64,000 nt of DNA from Marinifaba aquimaris (GTDB lineage Bacteria; Pseudomonadota; Gammaproteobacteria; Enterobacterales; Alteromonadaceae). The notes below the pieces were generated by a model. The model was not told where the DNA came from, did no database searches, and saw nothing but the letters and a program-made list of their open reading frames with translations. Below, in pieces: positions 10,101 through 18,870 of this stretch (its first letter is position 1; each line of letters begins with the position of its first letter). The DNA lies in NCBI RefSeq assembly GCF_013328345.1, contig NZ_JABULX010000008.1, positions 1 to 64,000 on the forward strand, in the 5' to 3' direction. Made by a program: the position numbers and the translations under genes.

Positions 10101-10196
10101 GCCTTTGGTAAAAATGGTGAAATCTTTGCTACTGAGCTCGGTTCGCTGTCTCAATTACAAGCAACAAATGGCAGACCTGTCGTAATTGGCAGATAG
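7161..10196 (+). CDS. Large beta-propeller lipoprotein with Gly-rich tether
   Basis: The 1011-residue protein starts at an ATG preceded by aagga. Its lipoprotein signal ends LIGALQAC, with the acylated Cys directly followed by eight Gly. Residues about 35-335 contain three copies of a roughly 100-residue module with the conserved core YSIDGGAFT...NGQTLxVR. An Ig-like segment follows (about 340-430, GPEVVITQPSF...). Residues 440-1011 are propeller-like repeats with DLATGxR and DLNEGT signatures. It probably sits on the outer membrane with the propeller facing out or into the periplasm. Related lipoproteins are common in Alteromonadales and uncharacterised. A terminator follows at 10217. Confidence 0.8.
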   Translation: MQYVKTLSMIALIGALQACGGGGGGGGSTANTKDTTPTNFTFAEQTDTDINSEVLSETITISGLSEPVPIRVNNAVYSIDGGAFTSDAGTISNGQTLVVRVDTGDEFATQTQASITVGSTTRTFTVQTRIGPDKEPDAFYFNLIDDVETLSIVKSETVTITGIEVPTEIGIANGTYSIDGGAFTDAPSKIENGQTLTVRTQASANFSTETVATITIGEVTGLFNVMTIAAPDLMPDALVFDAFSDTKINTHVTSNSVVVTGINRSVDISIEGGWYSVDGGQATQEPGMIDAGASIVVSLNSASEWEATAQANLTIGELTTTLSVNNVTERVGTDNTGPEVVITQPSFDGLLEDSMGVIAVTGLAYDQNPISSIKVAGKSARFLETSVDDKGDTVVNWLAIVHVPENESLTLAVESEDSVGNNSNLSSAPVISNKESADPVFIADIANERYLTLNNFRDELSAVDFNTGEKTQILQRGTSLPYPAAANVIGDVFYISNIVNNNQLQLTAVNAQDGTINTISSNTIAVPDDLTYIYVWNSVYLAAENALYYTFAFHSPGKTKYSIMKMDLDDNQLTTLVDDSENQTIPISKETLGIYQDKLIGKYEVDLGQKWLVSIDPVTGETALLSEQINVRVRQVVSSSGGELYLIGLDGIYQYDLAQAQLSSISAEIGRMDVTLQQVRGATLNKDETALLIKEDDYYVEVDLATGKRTASYQNNVGTGTHLAAPRDLVLDVDTNKVYIADDGLNAFNAIIEVDLATGVRSQLVDTSTLSYLEPTKDIALDKTANQLVVPFETEIAFIDLSTKQVERLNLTSLNQGIRDAGRISLDTDNKLAYLAAKVDSVWSILTINYQTKALVNVFKLDQLAEYTDTFSVTGLAYTGEAGKVYGVVQSTKTIYQFDLNEGTIETFANSCINNANYDLLANSDSAIQNIVYRADTKQLAVTTDSGLVYYDIEEPTNCHVLDSSARVEGWTSEIHYLDFAFGKNGEIFATELGSLSQLQATNGRPVVIGR

Positions 10197-10216
10197 CTTA
10201 ATCATTAAAGCACATC

Positions 10217-10243
10217 AAAAGGAGTCAAATGGCTCCTTTTTTT
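10217..10243 (+). terminator. Intrinsic terminator
   Basis: The aaaaggag stem (10217-10224) pairs with ctcctttt (10233-10240) and is followed by T residues, just after the propeller lipoprotein gene. Confidence 0.85.
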
Positions 10244-10341
10244 ACGTGTTAAATCAGCAATAAAAATGTTTCTAAACTTAATATAGTTGTTACATTTTGT
10301 TACTATGGTGTTAGTACTTTAACAAACATGGAATAGTCATA

Positions 10342-10923
10342 ATGAAAAAACTAATCGTATCTCTTTTTGTGCTTTTTACAGCTTTTAGCTCACAAGCTGC
10401 CTTTATAGAAGTTAATGCGTCAAACTACATTGAATTTGATTTTGAAGTTAAAGGTAATAACGGTGTATTTGATAACGATGTAAACAGCCTGACCTTTTTG
10501 TGGGATTACTCTCAAGCAACATTTTCAGATTGGTCTTTTGTTGAACGCGTAGAGATATATAACGGGAATACTTTATTGTCTTCTGTAACTAGTGGTCTTG
10601 GTGTAACTTTGTATGACCAATCAGTAAGAAATCATCCTAGATCAATGGATTTTAGCGCTATCCATGATGGTAGTATTGACGGTAAAGTTAAAATTTTCGC
10701 TAGTTACCCTTCTGCAGCAAAATCGGTCGAGTTTACAGACTTTTTTGGTTGGACATTAGATGTATGTGATCCGAATGACTTCTACAGCTGTAACTATGCA
10801 CAAAACTCTTATATCTCAATGGGCAATCCTTCACTACAAACGGTTAATGTTAATGCACCTGCTTCATTAGGTTTATTTGCACTATCTGTTATGGCTTTAT
10901 TTGCTGCCCGCAGAAAAAACTAA
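10342..10923 (+). CDS. Secreted protein with PEP-CTERM-like sorting tail
   Basis: The 193-residue exported protein has a signal peptide MKKLIVSLFVLFTAFSSQA. The mature part is rich in Asn, Asp and aromatic residues, like many beta-sandwich exopolysaccharide-associated proteins, with two Cys near CDPNDFYSC. It ends with a short Pro-Ala-Ser motif, a hydrophobic helix (LGLFALSVMALFA) and ARRKN. This is the layout of a PEP-CTERM signal, with PAS in place of Pro-Glu-Pro, a variant common in Alteromonadales. It would be recognised by an exosortase and is predicted to reach the outer surface. The ligand is unknown. It is a single gene between two terminators. Confidence 0.8.
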   Translation: MKKLIVSLFVLFTAFSSQAAFIEVNASNYIEFDFEVKGNNGVFDNDVNSLTFLWDYSQATFSDWSFVERVEIYNGNTLLSSVTSGLGVTLYDQSVRNHPRSMDFSAIHDGSIDGKVKIFASYPSAAKSVEFTDFFGWTLDVCDPNDFYSCNYAQNSYISMGNPSLQTVNVNAPASLGLFALSVMALFAARRKN

Positions 10924-10945
10924 TTTTACGTTTTTAACAGAATTT

Positions 10946-10972
10946 AAAAGGAGCCAAATGGCTCCTTTTTTA
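10946..10972 (+). terminator. Intrinsic terminator
   Basis: A perfect 10-bp stem (aaaaggagcc with ggctcctttt) and an aaat loop follow the PEP-CTERM-like gene. It is almost identical to the hairpin at 10217. Confidence 0.9.
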
Positions 10973-11108
10973 TTACTTACTGTGTGGCAGTTACCTATTT
11001 GTCACTTATCTGTCGTCTTGCTGTCGGTTACTTTTAGTGTTGATTTACGCCTTTTTGATAAATAATGAGCATACTTTAAAGGTATGTAAACGATAGGAAG
11101 TGGATTGA

Positions 11109-11543
11109 ATGATAAAACAAAGACGTTTAACAAAAGGGTGGTCGCAAGAGCAATTAGCTGAGATGGCAGGGCTTACAGCAAGGACAATTCAGCGCATTGA
11201 GTCAGGTAATAAACCCAGCTTAGAGTCATTAAAAGCACTAGCCGCGGTCTTTGAAATCAGTATTGATCAATTAAAAAGTGAAACCTTTAATACAAGTGAC
11301 TCAGGTTCAACTAATTCAAAGCTAAAGCAGCAACAGGAAATGAAAGCTTTTTACATTCACTTCTTTTTATTCCTGAGCATGATGCCTGCTATTTTTGCCG
11401 TTAACTTTTTAGTTTCACCACAATATATCTGGAGTTGGTGGGGGCTTATCGGTTGGGGGATGGGAATTAGCATTCACGGTATTGTGATGCTGGCTAAGTA
11501 CGGTTTTGTTTCTGTAGGTCAGGCGTTTAAAACCGATGTTTAG
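11109..11543 (+). CDS. Xre-family regulator with C-terminal 2TM domain
   Basis: The 144-residue protein has an N-terminal helix-turn-helix (residues about 1-55; GWSQEQLAEMAGLTARTIQR followed by IESGNKPS) typical of Cro/CI-like DNA-binding domains. A short linker leads to two membrane helices (about 78-100 and 105-130). This is the HTH plus 2TM domain arrangement found in small membrane-tethered regulators of unknown signal. The ATG at 11109 follows aggaagtgg. It converges with the solute-binding protein gene, the stops being only three bases apart. The target genes are unknown; autoregulation is plausible. Confidence 0.85.
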   Translation: MIKQRRLTKGWSQEQLAEMAGLTARTIQRIESGNKPSLESLKALAAVFEISIDQLKSETFNTSDSGSTNSKLKQQQEMKAFYIHFFLFLSMMPAIFAVNFLVSPQYIWSWWGLIGWGMGISIHGIVMLAKYGFVSVGQAFKTDV

Positions 11544-11545
11544 CT

Positions 11546-12415
11546 TTAGTTCGCCTCTAGAATATTTTGCCAGTTATGGATTTGTTCTAACTCAAAGATA
11601 TTTTTATGGTAAACCTGATAAAGTTTACCCGACTCTCTAAAGTGGCTCAGGCCTTGTTCCAAACAATGAAATAACTCTGCGCTATCTGGATAAGCTTTAG
11701 ATACAGCAAAGTGTCTACTTCCCTCTAACATCACGTAGAATTTTGGAATAGGCACGAGTTTAGGCTCTAGCTCATATGCCATACTTGGCGTCAGTCTAAA
11801 GGGTGCTAACATTACATCAACCCAACCATTGGCGACTAACTTAGTAATAGAGCCCCAACTCGGGTCAAAACTCAATGTTCTGGGTTGTAATTTTTCTAGT
11901 GTTTTGACATCTACCACCCATTCTTTACTGGTAATGGCAGACAAGTTTTGAAAATCAGATAAGTTCTTTACGGCAAGTGCTTGTTGATTTTTTTCTGACG
12001 TGTAAATACCAGCTTTGTATTCACCTTGGCGTATAACCGCTTGCGAAATATATAAATCATCTTGGTAATTTTCTATTTCGTTTAACCAATAGGAGTCGTA
12101 ATTGAGCCCAATACGGCCTTTGACTAACGTTTGCATTCTTGCACTATACAAGCTGACTACTTCAAGCTGGATATCAAAATTACAGCCTGCTTGAGCAATG
12201 GCTTGTTTTTGCAAAATAATGTCAATAAAGATGCGCTCGAGCTTTGGGCTTGAAAAAGTATCAATGCTTAGCGGGTCGCGACCATCTAAATAAGCCAAAA
12301 AGCGATCGTGTACAGGCTGATTAACCGCTAGGTAAATGGTCTCAGAAGATAGCGTTTTACTCGTTCCAGAAGCGGAAAAAGCGAAAAGGGAAAATAATAA
12401 AAATACAGCTTGCAA
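11546..12415 (-). CDS. Periplasmic solute-binding protein, family 3-like
   Basis: The 289-residue protein has a signal peptide (MQAVFLLFSLFAFSASG) and the two-lobed architecture of extracellular solute-binding family 3 (amino-acid/polar solute) proteins. The visible pattern is VDVKTLEKL, WGSITKLVANGWVDVMLAPF and an FAVSKAYPDSAELFHCLEQGL hinge and C-lobe (written here in part). No ABC permease or ATPase is nearby, so it is an orphan. Orphan members in Alteromonadales and Vibrio often feed sensor kinases or have no known partner. The acidic ligand pocket cannot be assigned. Start chosen at the only ATG with a following signal peptide. Confidence 0.75.
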   Translation of the reverse strand: MQAVFLLFSLFAFSASGTSKTLSSETIYLAVNQPVHDRFLAYLDGRDPLSIDTFSSPKLERIFIDIILQKQAIAQAGCNFDIQLEVVSLYSARMQTLVKGRIGLNYDSYWLNEIENYQDDLYISQAVIRQGEYKAGIYTSEKNQQALAVKNLSDFQNLSAITSKEWVVDVKTLEKLQPRTLSFDPSWGSITKLVANGWVDVMLAPFRLTPSMAYELEPKLVPIPKFYVMLEGSRHFAVSKAYPDSAELFHCLEQGLSHFRESGKLYQVYHKNIFELEQIHNWQNILEAN

Positions 12416-12462
12416 GTAATGGCTCGAATGTAACTATTGAACATAAAATAGTCTATCGAAAG

Positions 12463-12487
12463 AAAAAAAGCAGTCAACGACTGCTTT
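12463..12487 (-). terminator. Terminator of miaE
   Basis: The 9-bp stem aaagcagtc/gactgcttt (12467-12475, 12479-12487) has its T-run on the - strand (A-run 12463-12469), just after the miaE stop codon. Confidence 0.85.
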
Positions 12488-12524
12488 CTAACCATTTGTT
12501 CGAACATATAGCAAAAGTGCTAAA

Positions 12525-13097
12525 TTAGTGCAGAGCCGCTCTAAAAGGTAAGCCTTCACAGATTTTGGCTTCAGCTATTAAAATAGCGTTTAGGCGTTCA
12601 TCTACCTCTTGTTTATCAAAATATTCGTAAGCCAATTCGACAAATAAATTTTTGTGTTTTTCTTCTGATTTAGCGATGGCGACGTAAAAGTCTTTGTCTT
12701 TTCCGGCAGGGAGTGCTCGAGCAACCAGTGAAAACCTTTCGTGGCCTCTGGCTTCGATAACACCCGCAACGAGCAAGCGGTCCATCAAAAATACATCTTT
12801 GCCATGGCGAAATAAACCGCGGATTTGCTTGATGTAGTCATCTTTTTTGTCATCACCTAAGATCACATTTCGTGCGTCGAGTAATTTTAAAACTTGCTTG
12901 AAGTGAATTAATTCTTCTAAGGCTAAATCCGTCATTGCTCGAACCAGTTTTTTGCGATCTGGGTAATGAGATAACATAGACATCGCCATGCCTGAGGCTT
13001 TTTTCTCTGCTGCTGCGTGGTCTTGTAAAAAGCTATCGAAGTCTGCTAATACAGCTTCCGTCCATTCAAATGGGGTGTGGTACTTTAATTCAAACAT
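12525..13097 (-). CDS. miaE: tRNA-(ms2io6A)-hydroxylase MiaE
   Basis: This 190-residue protein is a non-haem di-iron monooxygenase that hydroxylates the isopentenyl side chain of 2-methylthio-N6-isopentenyladenosine at tRNA position 37. The ferritin-like four-helix bundle carries paired iron-ligand motifs. The first is DLALEELIHFKQV (about residues 64-76, E-x2-H); the second is AKSEEKHKNLFVELA (about 142-156, E-x2-H). A bridging Glu lies in VIEARGHERF. The length matches the family. It is transcribed alone and followed by a strong terminator. Activity would depend on miaA and miaB elsewhere in the genome. Confidence 0.95.
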   Translation of the reverse strand: MFELKYHTPFEWTEAVLADFDSFLQDHAAAEKKASGMAMSMLSHYPDRKKLVRAMTDLALEELIHFKQVLKLLDARNVILGDDKKDDYIKQIRGLFRHGKDVFLMDRLLVAGVIEARGHERFSLVARALPAGKDKDFYVAIAKSEEKHKNLFVELAYEYFDKQEVDERLNAILIAEAKICEGLPFRAALH

Positions 13098-13198
13098 GGC
13101 ACTAATATCGTTTATTTGGCTAAGCCCATCATCAATGTTTAGTTGATGAGGCGGTCAATATGGCGGGCGATTTTACCGACTTTTCACCTTAGGCTCAA

Positions 13199-13861
13199 TT
13201 ATTCTACTGTTAAGTAAGATAAGTGTTTATCGATTTTGCCATTTCGAGTGGCCGCCACTTTTAGCGGGTGCTTTATCTGATTCCAAGCCGTGACTTTTCC
13301 GGCCATATTTATCTTTTCAAAGCCGAGTATTTGAGTGGAAAGTGTTGATGTATCTACTTGCATAAACTGGCAGAATTGTTCAAAGCTATCGCCTTTAGCG
13401 ATTTCTAGTGTCAGTAATTGCTGCTTTTTTATTTCGTCTGTTGCAAAGTAAGTAAGCACTTGCTTTTGATGCTCAAAATAGCACTGTGATAAATAGTCAT
13501 AATCAGCTACTTTTTGTTGATCTAAATCTGGAAAAACTTGAGAAAAACAGCGTCTTAAATATGGGTTAAAACCCCCATCTGTGCGCTGCAAATTAGTTAG
13601 CATGCGCGTTAATAATTGGCTGATTGAGGGAAGCCATTGTGCTAAATCTCGGGACAGATAGATAAACTTGCTGTTTGGGTAAAATCGATCGAGCTTGGCA
13701 AAATCGCTGAAAACGGGCGTATCAGCAATAACTTGAGCCTGATCGAAACTGTCTTGAGTGTAAGCGGTATGCGCCGTTTTAAAACCTAAATTTAAACTCG
13801 CACAACAAATTGATGTGGTTGCAGTACGAGGAAGTCCAATGATAAAGGTCTTTGAGCGCAT
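13199..13861 (-). CDS. Sulfotransferase-family protein
   Basis: The 220-residue P-loop protein opens with FIIGLPRTATTS, the 5'-phosphosulfate binding loop of PAPS-dependent sulfotransferases. KFIYLSRDLAQWLPS (about residues 72-86) supplies the Arg and Ser of the 3'-phosphate binding site. There is no signal peptide, so it is cytoplasmic. It is short for the family but keeps both nucleotide motifs. The acceptor substrate is unknown; small bacterial members modify lipids, glycans or metabolites. It stands between miaE and msrQ in the same direction, with gaps of about 100 and 36 bp. Confidence 0.8.
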   Translation of the reverse strand: MRSKTFIIGLPRTATTSICCASLNLGFKTAHTAYTQDSFDQAQVIADTPVFSDFAKLDRFYPNSKFIYLSRDLAQWLPSISQLLTRMLTNLQRTDGGFNPYLRRCFSQVFPDLDQQKVADYDYLSQCYFEHQKQVLTYFATDEIKKQQLLTLEIAKGDSFEQFCQFMQVDTSTLSTQILGFEKINMAGKVTAWNQIKHPLKVAATRNGKIDKHLSYLTVE

Positions 13862-13897
13862 AATACCGTGTGTTCTGCGATGATTGATATAAGCATG

Positions 13898-14536
13898 TTA
13901 ACTGATTTTCTCATTTCGCTTTAACGCTTTTAATCCTTTAAGCAGTTTTTTATGGCGTATAGCCAATAAACTTATGACTATCGCTAAATATATTAGTGTT
14001 TCGGTGGGCGTTGCTTTAACCGACCAGTAAAAATGGACCCAAACTAATACCAGTACGAGGTAAACCCAATTGTGCAATTTTTGCCAGTTCGGCCCCATTT
14101 TTGCCCTTATCTTGTTGATGGACGTGACGCTAAGTGCTAACAGCAAAGTAAGCGCTAACATGCCAAGCCAGATATAAGGTCTTTTAACGAGTTCTTCGAT
14201 AAACAAGTCGACTTGAAAATTCAGTTCAAAAAGCCAAAAACTAAAAACGTGTAAACACGCAAAAAAGGCAACGTATAAACCAAACATACGACGAGTTTGC
14301 ATCAACCAAGCCTGTTTAAATTTTTGTGCCAAAGGGGATATTAAAAGTGTCAGTAATAGAACTTGTAGCCCCGTCATACCAGAAAAGTGAATAACAAATT
14401 TAACCGGGTCGTTAATGTATTGACCCGTTAAATCTGTACCTATAATTGCTTGGTAATAAGTGATGACGGTGAGGCTAAGCAAAAATAAATGCGCGACGCA
14501 TTTTGTAACGCGTATTTTGTATTGAGGCTTTTTCAT
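13898..14536 (-). CDS. msrQ: MsrQ, haem-binding membrane subunit of methionine sulfoxide reductase
   Basis: The 212-residue protein has six hydrophobic helices of the ferric-reductase-like transmembrane fold. Conserved His residues (for example HFSGMTGLQVL, CLHVFSFWL, KLHNWVYL) are haem ligands or line the haem sites. MsrQ passes electrons from the quinone pool or a flavin reductase to MsrP for repair of oxidised Met in periplasmic proteins. It starts five bases after the msrP stop, so the two genes are translationally coupled. Length and His pattern match the E. coli YedZ family. Confidence 0.93.
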   Translation of the reverse strand: MKKPQYKIRVTKCVAHLFLLSLTVITYYQAIIGTDLTGQYINDPVKFVIHFSGMTGLQVLLLTLLISPLAQKFKQAWLMQTRRMFGLYVAFFACLHVFSFWLFELNFQVDLFIEELVKRPYIWLGMLALTLLLALSVTSINKIRAKMGPNWQKLHNWVYLVLVLVWVHFYWSVKATPTETLIYLAIVISLLAIRHKKLLKGLKALKRNEKIS

Positions 14537-14541
14537 AAAAA

Positions 14542-15549
14542 CTAATAAAACTTAGCTAAATCCATATCTTTATACATGTGTGCGACCTGTTCACCGTAAC
14601 CATTAAAAGGTAGGGTAGGAATGTAGTTTTGAGAAAATAAGCCTCCAGATCCCAAACGTCTTTCTTGTGCTTGAGACCATCTTGGGTGATCAACTTTGGG
14701 GTTAACGTTGGCATAAAAACCGTATTCTTGTGGCGCACTAAGATTCCAAGTCGTAGGAGGCTTTTGATTCACCAATTTAATGCGGGTGATCGACTTAATA
14801 CTTTTAAAGCCGTATTTCCAAGGCACAACTAATCGAATCGGGGCACCATTTTGCGTCGGTAATTCTTTACCGTATAAACCCACAGCTAATAAAGTCAAAG
14901 GGTTCATTGCCTCATCTATTCTCAGCCCTTCTACATATGGATATTGAATACCACCACCGGCAAAACGACTTTTTTGTCCTGGCATTTCTTCTGGGCGATA
15001 TAAGGTTTCAAAGGCTACAAATTTAGCTTGGCCGTTAGGCTGTGCTTGCTTGATGACATCGGCAAGGGGAATACCTACCCAAGGAATGACCATAGACCAA
15101 GCTTCAACGCAGCGCATACGATAAATACGCTCTTGCAATGGATACTTGCTAAATAAGTCTTCGTAATTGAGTTTAAAGGGGTTTGCGCACAAACCATCAA
15201 CATTGAGTTGCCACGGGTTAACCGTCAACATGCCTTCATATTGTTTGGGATCCGTCTTACGCGTACCAAATTCATAGAAGTTGTTGTGACTGGTAATTTT
15301 TGCTTCGGGTGTCAAAGCTTCTGTAAAAGGTTCGTCTGCTTGGTACTTTAATGCTTTTAAGGCAGATTTTTCTTCATCTTTATCTTTAAACCAGCTGATT
15401 GCATGGGCTTGCTGGCTCTGGCCTGACAGTAACGCGCCCGCACCTAAAAAGCCCAGACTTTTGATTATTTTTCGTCTGTCTTTATAGATATTTTCTGGCG
15501 TTACTTCATTTTCGCTAATATCAGAAGTGGATGTCTTTTTTATCAGCAT
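14542..15549 (-). CDS. msrP: MsrP, periplasmic methionine sulfoxide reductase (Mo enzyme)
   Basis: The 335-residue catalytic subunit has a Tat signal ([18 protein letters not shown], residues about 24-41) that exports the folded molybdopterin enzyme. The oxidoreductase Mo-binding domain is clear. [19 protein letters not shown] carries the Cys that ligates Mo, and [16 protein letters not shown] is the typical C-terminal family motif. It reduces free and protein-bound methionine sulfoxide in the periplasm with electrons from MsrQ. The 5' region carries no recognisable operator. It probably forms a two-gene operon with msrQ. Confidence 0.95.
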   Translation of the reverse strand: MLIKKTSTSDISENEVTPENIYKDRRKIIKSLGFLGAGALLSGQSQQAHAISWFKDKDEEKSALKALKYQADEPFTEALTPEAKITSHNNFYEFGTRKTDPKQYEGMLTVNPWQLNVDGLCANPFKLNYEDLFSKYPLQERIYRMRCVEAWSMVIPWVGIPLADVIKQAQPNGQAKFVAFETLYRPEEMPGQKSRFAGGGIQYPYVEGLRIDEAMNPLTLLAVGLYGKELPTQNGAPIRLVVPWKYGFKSIKSITRIKLVNQKPPTTWNLSAPQEYGFYANVNPKVDHPRWSQAQERRLGSGGLFSQNYIPTLPFNGYGEQVAHMYKDMDLAKFY

Positions 15550-15653
15550 AATCAGGCCTTAATCAAATTACTATTTGGTGGTATTACGAAATAAGAACGA
15601 GGATCGGCTAATTGTCTTTCAGCTAAAATTGACCTTTATTGAAATTCAGACAT

Positions 15654-15688
15654 AAAAAAAGCCAGTGTCTTTAAGAGAAACTGGCTTT
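15654..15688 (-). terminator. Terminator of the chemoreceptor gene
   Basis: Stem aaagccagt/actggcttt (15658-15666, 15680-15688), with the - strand T-run from 15654-15660, lies just after the chemoreceptor stop codon. Confidence 0.85.
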
Positions 15689-15705
15689 AATCTCATCTAA
15701 GTTTA

Positions 15706-17334
15706 TTAGGCAATTTTAAAGTGCGATAAGCTGCGATCTAAATTGTTTGTCAGTTCAACTAAACCTTGCGCTGAATTTTTACCTGCTTTGGCCACATCGG
15801 CAGCATCGTTTGCGCTATCTGCAATCATATTAATCCGTCTTGAAATATCTTCACCGACTTGGCTTTGCTCGTTAATAGCTGAGGCAATTTGATTATTCAT
15901 ATTTGTGATCGTTGTTAATGAATCAGCAATTTGATTAAGTGCACTGGCTGCTTGTTGGGTTTGATTCACAGTGCCTGCACTTGAACCTTTACTCTTATCC
16001 ATAGCATCAACACCCTGTTTTGAACCATTTTGTAAGCGTTCAATCATATGTTGAATTTCTTCTGTTGAGTCTTGGGTGCGCTGCGCGAGGCTTCTTACTT
16101 CATCCGCTACTACGGCAAAACCTCGACCTTGTTCGCCAGCACGAGCCGCTTCTATCGCAGCATTTAATGCCAGTAAGTTGGTTTGATCGGCAATACCGCG
16201 AATAACATCTAATACCGATACTATGTTCTCTACATCATCTCCTAAAGCGGTGATCACATCACTTGCTTCATCAATTTGTTGTGCCAAGGTTTCAATTGAG
16301 TAGACGGCGTTATCAACGATACCGTGGGCACGTTTACCTTCATCATCTGCGCTCTGAGTCGCACCAGCTGCATTAGCCGCACTTTCTGAAACGATTTGTG
16401 ATGAAGAAGACATTTGTGTGATAGCGGTAGCAACCATATCAATTTCTTGTCTTTGTTTACTGAAACTATCGTCTATATCCGATGAACGACGGTCCGCTGC
16501 TTCAATCTCTTCACGTAAGTGATCGACCGAAGCCGATACATGCTTCATTACTCCGAGCAATGATTCACGCATTCTCACCGTAGAGCCATAAACTGAATTT
16601 TCTGGTGCGCTAGTATCAATATACGTCGATTCAGATAAGTTACCGGAAGCAACCGTTTGTACTAAAGCCAATACATCTTTTGGCTCGCCACCCAATAAGG
16701 TCAATAAGCGTTTAGTCGTAAAGGCAATAAAGCCAGCTAAGATGACTGTTAATAATAATGAAATAGCTAGTTGCCAACGCGCAGAAGACCAATAACGGGC
16801 ATCCACTTCTTGGAAGCCAATCCCGGTCCCTACATACCAACCCCAAGTAGGTGAACGTTGTGCAATTGATAATTTGTCATCAATAGTGCCATCGTCTAGG
16901 CGTTGGCTCCATTCATAAGTAGCAATACCTTTTGGTTGGCGCTTAACGGCATTAATCAAGATTTGGCCAACACTTTTACCATTAGCATCTTTGTAGTCGT
17001 GAAAGCTTGAACCGTGTAACTCAGGGTTTAATGGTGTTGCTAAAAACGTCATGTTTTCATCTGCAACGTAGACGTATTCATTGTCTTTATAGATATTGTT
17101 TCTCAGTAAATCTGTAGCAAGTTCTTTCGCTTTTTCTTCGGTTAATAAACCTTGCTCGGCATATTTTTCGAATTGGATAACTGAGCTGTAAGTTGATGTG
17201 AACAGCTGTTTAACCCTAGCTTGGTTGTCTGAATCACTGGCGGCTCTTAGTGTAGTTAGCCCGACAAATGTCAGGGCAATAAACCCTGCTAAAATGAGGG
17301 CGATAAGTACAGCAACTTTTTTCCGTAACGTCAT
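15706..17334 (-). CDS. Methyl-accepting chemotaxis protein with single Cache domain
   Basis: The 542-residue receptor has one N-terminal membrane helix (about 7-29). A periplasmic Cache_2-type sensor follows (about 35-185), with [19 protein letters not shown] and [19 protein letters not shown] second membrane helix (about 187-206) leads to a weak HAMP-like stretch and a long cytoplasmic signalling domain. The trimer-contact hairpin is intact: [20 protein letters not shown], then [17 protein letters not shown]. No C-terminal CheR-binding pentapeptide is visible. Cache_2 receptors typically sense small organic acids or other metabolites. No che genes are nearby. Confidence 0.93.
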   Translation of the reverse strand: MTLRKKVAVLIALILAGFIALTFVGLTTLRAASDSDNQARVKQLFTSTYSSVIQFEKYAEQGLLTEEKAKELATDLLRNNIYKDNEYVYVADENMTFLATPLNPELHGSSFHDYKDANGKSVGQILINAVKRQPKGIATYEWSQRLDDGTIDDKLSIAQRSPTWGWYVGTGIGFQEVDARYWSSARWQLAISLLLTVILAGFIAFTTKRLLTLLGGEPKDVLALVQTVASGNLSESTYIDTSAPENSVYGSTVRMRESLLGVMKHVSASVDHLREEIEAADRRSSDIDDSFSKQRQEIDMVATAITQMSSSSQIVSESAANAAGATQSADDEGKRAHGIVDNAVYSIETLAQQIDEASDVITALGDDVENIVSVLDVIRGIADQTNLLALNAAIEAARAGEQGRGFAVVADEVRSLAQRTQDSTEEIQHMIERLQNGSKQGVDAMDKSKGSSAGTVNQTQQAASALNQIADSLTTITNMNNQIASAINEQSQVGEDISRRINMIADSANDAADVAKAGKNSAQGLVELTNNLDRSLSHFKIA

Positions 17335-17908
17335 TTAAACTACCTCTGTTGTAACTTCGTCAACTTTATAATTACTGCTTGGTGTTGAGCGAATTGACAT
17401 CATGATTAAATTAGAAAAATATATATTTGGACCATTATTCTCTAGTTTTTGCTGTTTTATCAATACCTTGGCAGCGAGCTATTGAGCCAGATTGCAATAT
17501 TTATTAGTGCTGAGAAAAATTTGTTGATAGTTCACCTTATTCTTAAAGCTATTGATTGTTGCTTTTATCATCGCTAGATACAGTAACGGCGGGGGCTAGC
17601 GCTGTATTTGGTGTTTAGAGGTAAGTAACTGAAAGTTATAGATAAATATAATTGTCATTCTTCGCATTTTTTAATAGGAATGTGTAACAATATGTAATTC
17701 TTGGTTGCTTGGAAGGTGATTGGTTTTCACAAAAGTGTAATATTGGGTAAAAAGCCAAACTGGGTGTTTTTTATACCCGTTTAAAACTTACAAATATTCC
17801 CAAGCCTTTTTAACCCCTAATTAGATGCAACTTATGACGCACTTAATTATTTTTAACTATTAAAGCCTTATTATTATTGCTTTTTTATAAGTGGACTTTT
17901 AAGTGGAT
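17335..17908. other. 574-bp gene-free region
   Basis: This AT-rich spacer separates the chemoreceptor start from the stop of the TSUP transporter; both genes point left. It must hold the chemoreceptor promoter. I see no ORF, tRNA or convincing repeat. Confidence 0.6.
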
Positions 17909-18667
17909 TTATAAAAAGTGGTCATAGGCATATTTACTTAACATTAAAATACACACAGTGATGATCAGTCGTTTTAGATAAATAGCTTTTATGTTCGTCA
18001 GTGTTTTAGATGCAAAAAAAGCTCCGATAATTTGTCCTAGAATCATGACAATACCTGCAAGCCAGAACACTTGTCCTGCGATAATAAAGACGCCTAAAGA
18101 AGCTAAATTAGTTGCTAAGTTAAACGTTTTTGCATGTATGGTGGCACCTACCAAATCTTGGCCCTTGAGAGATACACCTGCTAAGGTGAAAAAAGACCCC
18201 GTAGCAGGACCAAACATCCCATCATAAACACCAACTGTTGGAATAACGGCATTTTTATATGTTTTAGCCGATACTTTTGCGGGTTTTATTTCATCTAGCT
18301 TGATAGGCAGTAAAAAGTAGATAGTAATGGCAACAAGCACAATGGGAATAACAATGCTCAGTGCTTTTGCATCAATAAATTGTACGGCTATGGTGCCCAG
18401 TACCGAACCTAAAAAAGCCATGACAATAAGTGGCCTGACTTCACGAAACTTAAAGAGCCCTCTTTTGTAAAGCAAAGTACTTGCCGTTAAAACGCCAAAA
18501 CTAGATTGTAACTTGTTGGTGCCCAGAGCCATCAGTGGCGGTACACCTGCTAACATCAGGGCTGGTATAGTGATAAGGCCACCACCACCAGCTAGCGTAT
18601 CAATATAAGAGGCAACAATCGCAACTGCAAACAACATCAATAGCAAGGATAAACTTAATTCGATCAT
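17909..18667 (-). CDS. TSUP-family (TauE/SafE) membrane transporter
   Basis: The 252-residue inner-membrane protein has about eight hydrophobic helices. It shows the family's signature repeats: YIDTLAGGGGLITIPALMLA near the N-terminus and GVYDGMFGPATGSFF in the second half. TSUP proteins move sulfur-containing anions or small organic acids such as sulfite, thiosulfate or sulfoacetate. The substrate here is unknown. It is a single gene, and the cysJIH operon is 26 kb away, so a link to sulfite handling is only conceivable. Confidence 0.9.
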   Translation of the reverse strand: MIELSLSLLLMLFAVAIVASYIDTLAGGGGLITIPALMLAGVPPLMALGTNKLQSSFGVLTASTLLYKRGLFKFREVRPLIVMAFLGSVLGTIAVQFIDAKALSIVIPIVLVAITIYFLLPIKLDEIKPAKVSAKTYKNAVIPTVGVYDGMFGPATGSFFTLAGVSLKGQDLVGATIHAKTFNLATNLASLGVFIIAGQVFWLAGIVMILGQIIGAFFASKTLTNIKAIYLKRLIITVCILMLSKYAYDHFL

Positions 18668-18791
18668 AAAAAATGGGTGTTTAAAAAGAGGTTAGTCACA
18701 TCAAACACTGTATCAGACTTTATCTAGTGAATTAAATTCATATAAATGGCATGAAAATTAAACAAAACAATTAATCTCTGGAAAAAAGGGC

Positions 18792-18819
18792 TTGTCAGCT
18801 AGCAATCGCTTTGTATAAT
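18792..18819 (+). promoter_or_regulatory. Sigma-70 promoter of tRNA-Leu
   Basis: TTGTCA (18792-18797) and a perfect TATAAT (18814-18819) are separated by 16 bp, about 50 bp before the tRNA. A start near 18826 is predicted. Confidence 0.75.
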
Positions 18820-18870
18820 GCTTGCCACTTGATTTGGTTTTAACCTCGTAAAATCAAAGCTATATACAAT

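Noticed and set aside
17641-17830. Possible small RNA or riboswitch in the long spacer
   Set aside because: AT-rich sequence with only weak pairings and no recognisable riboswitch core.
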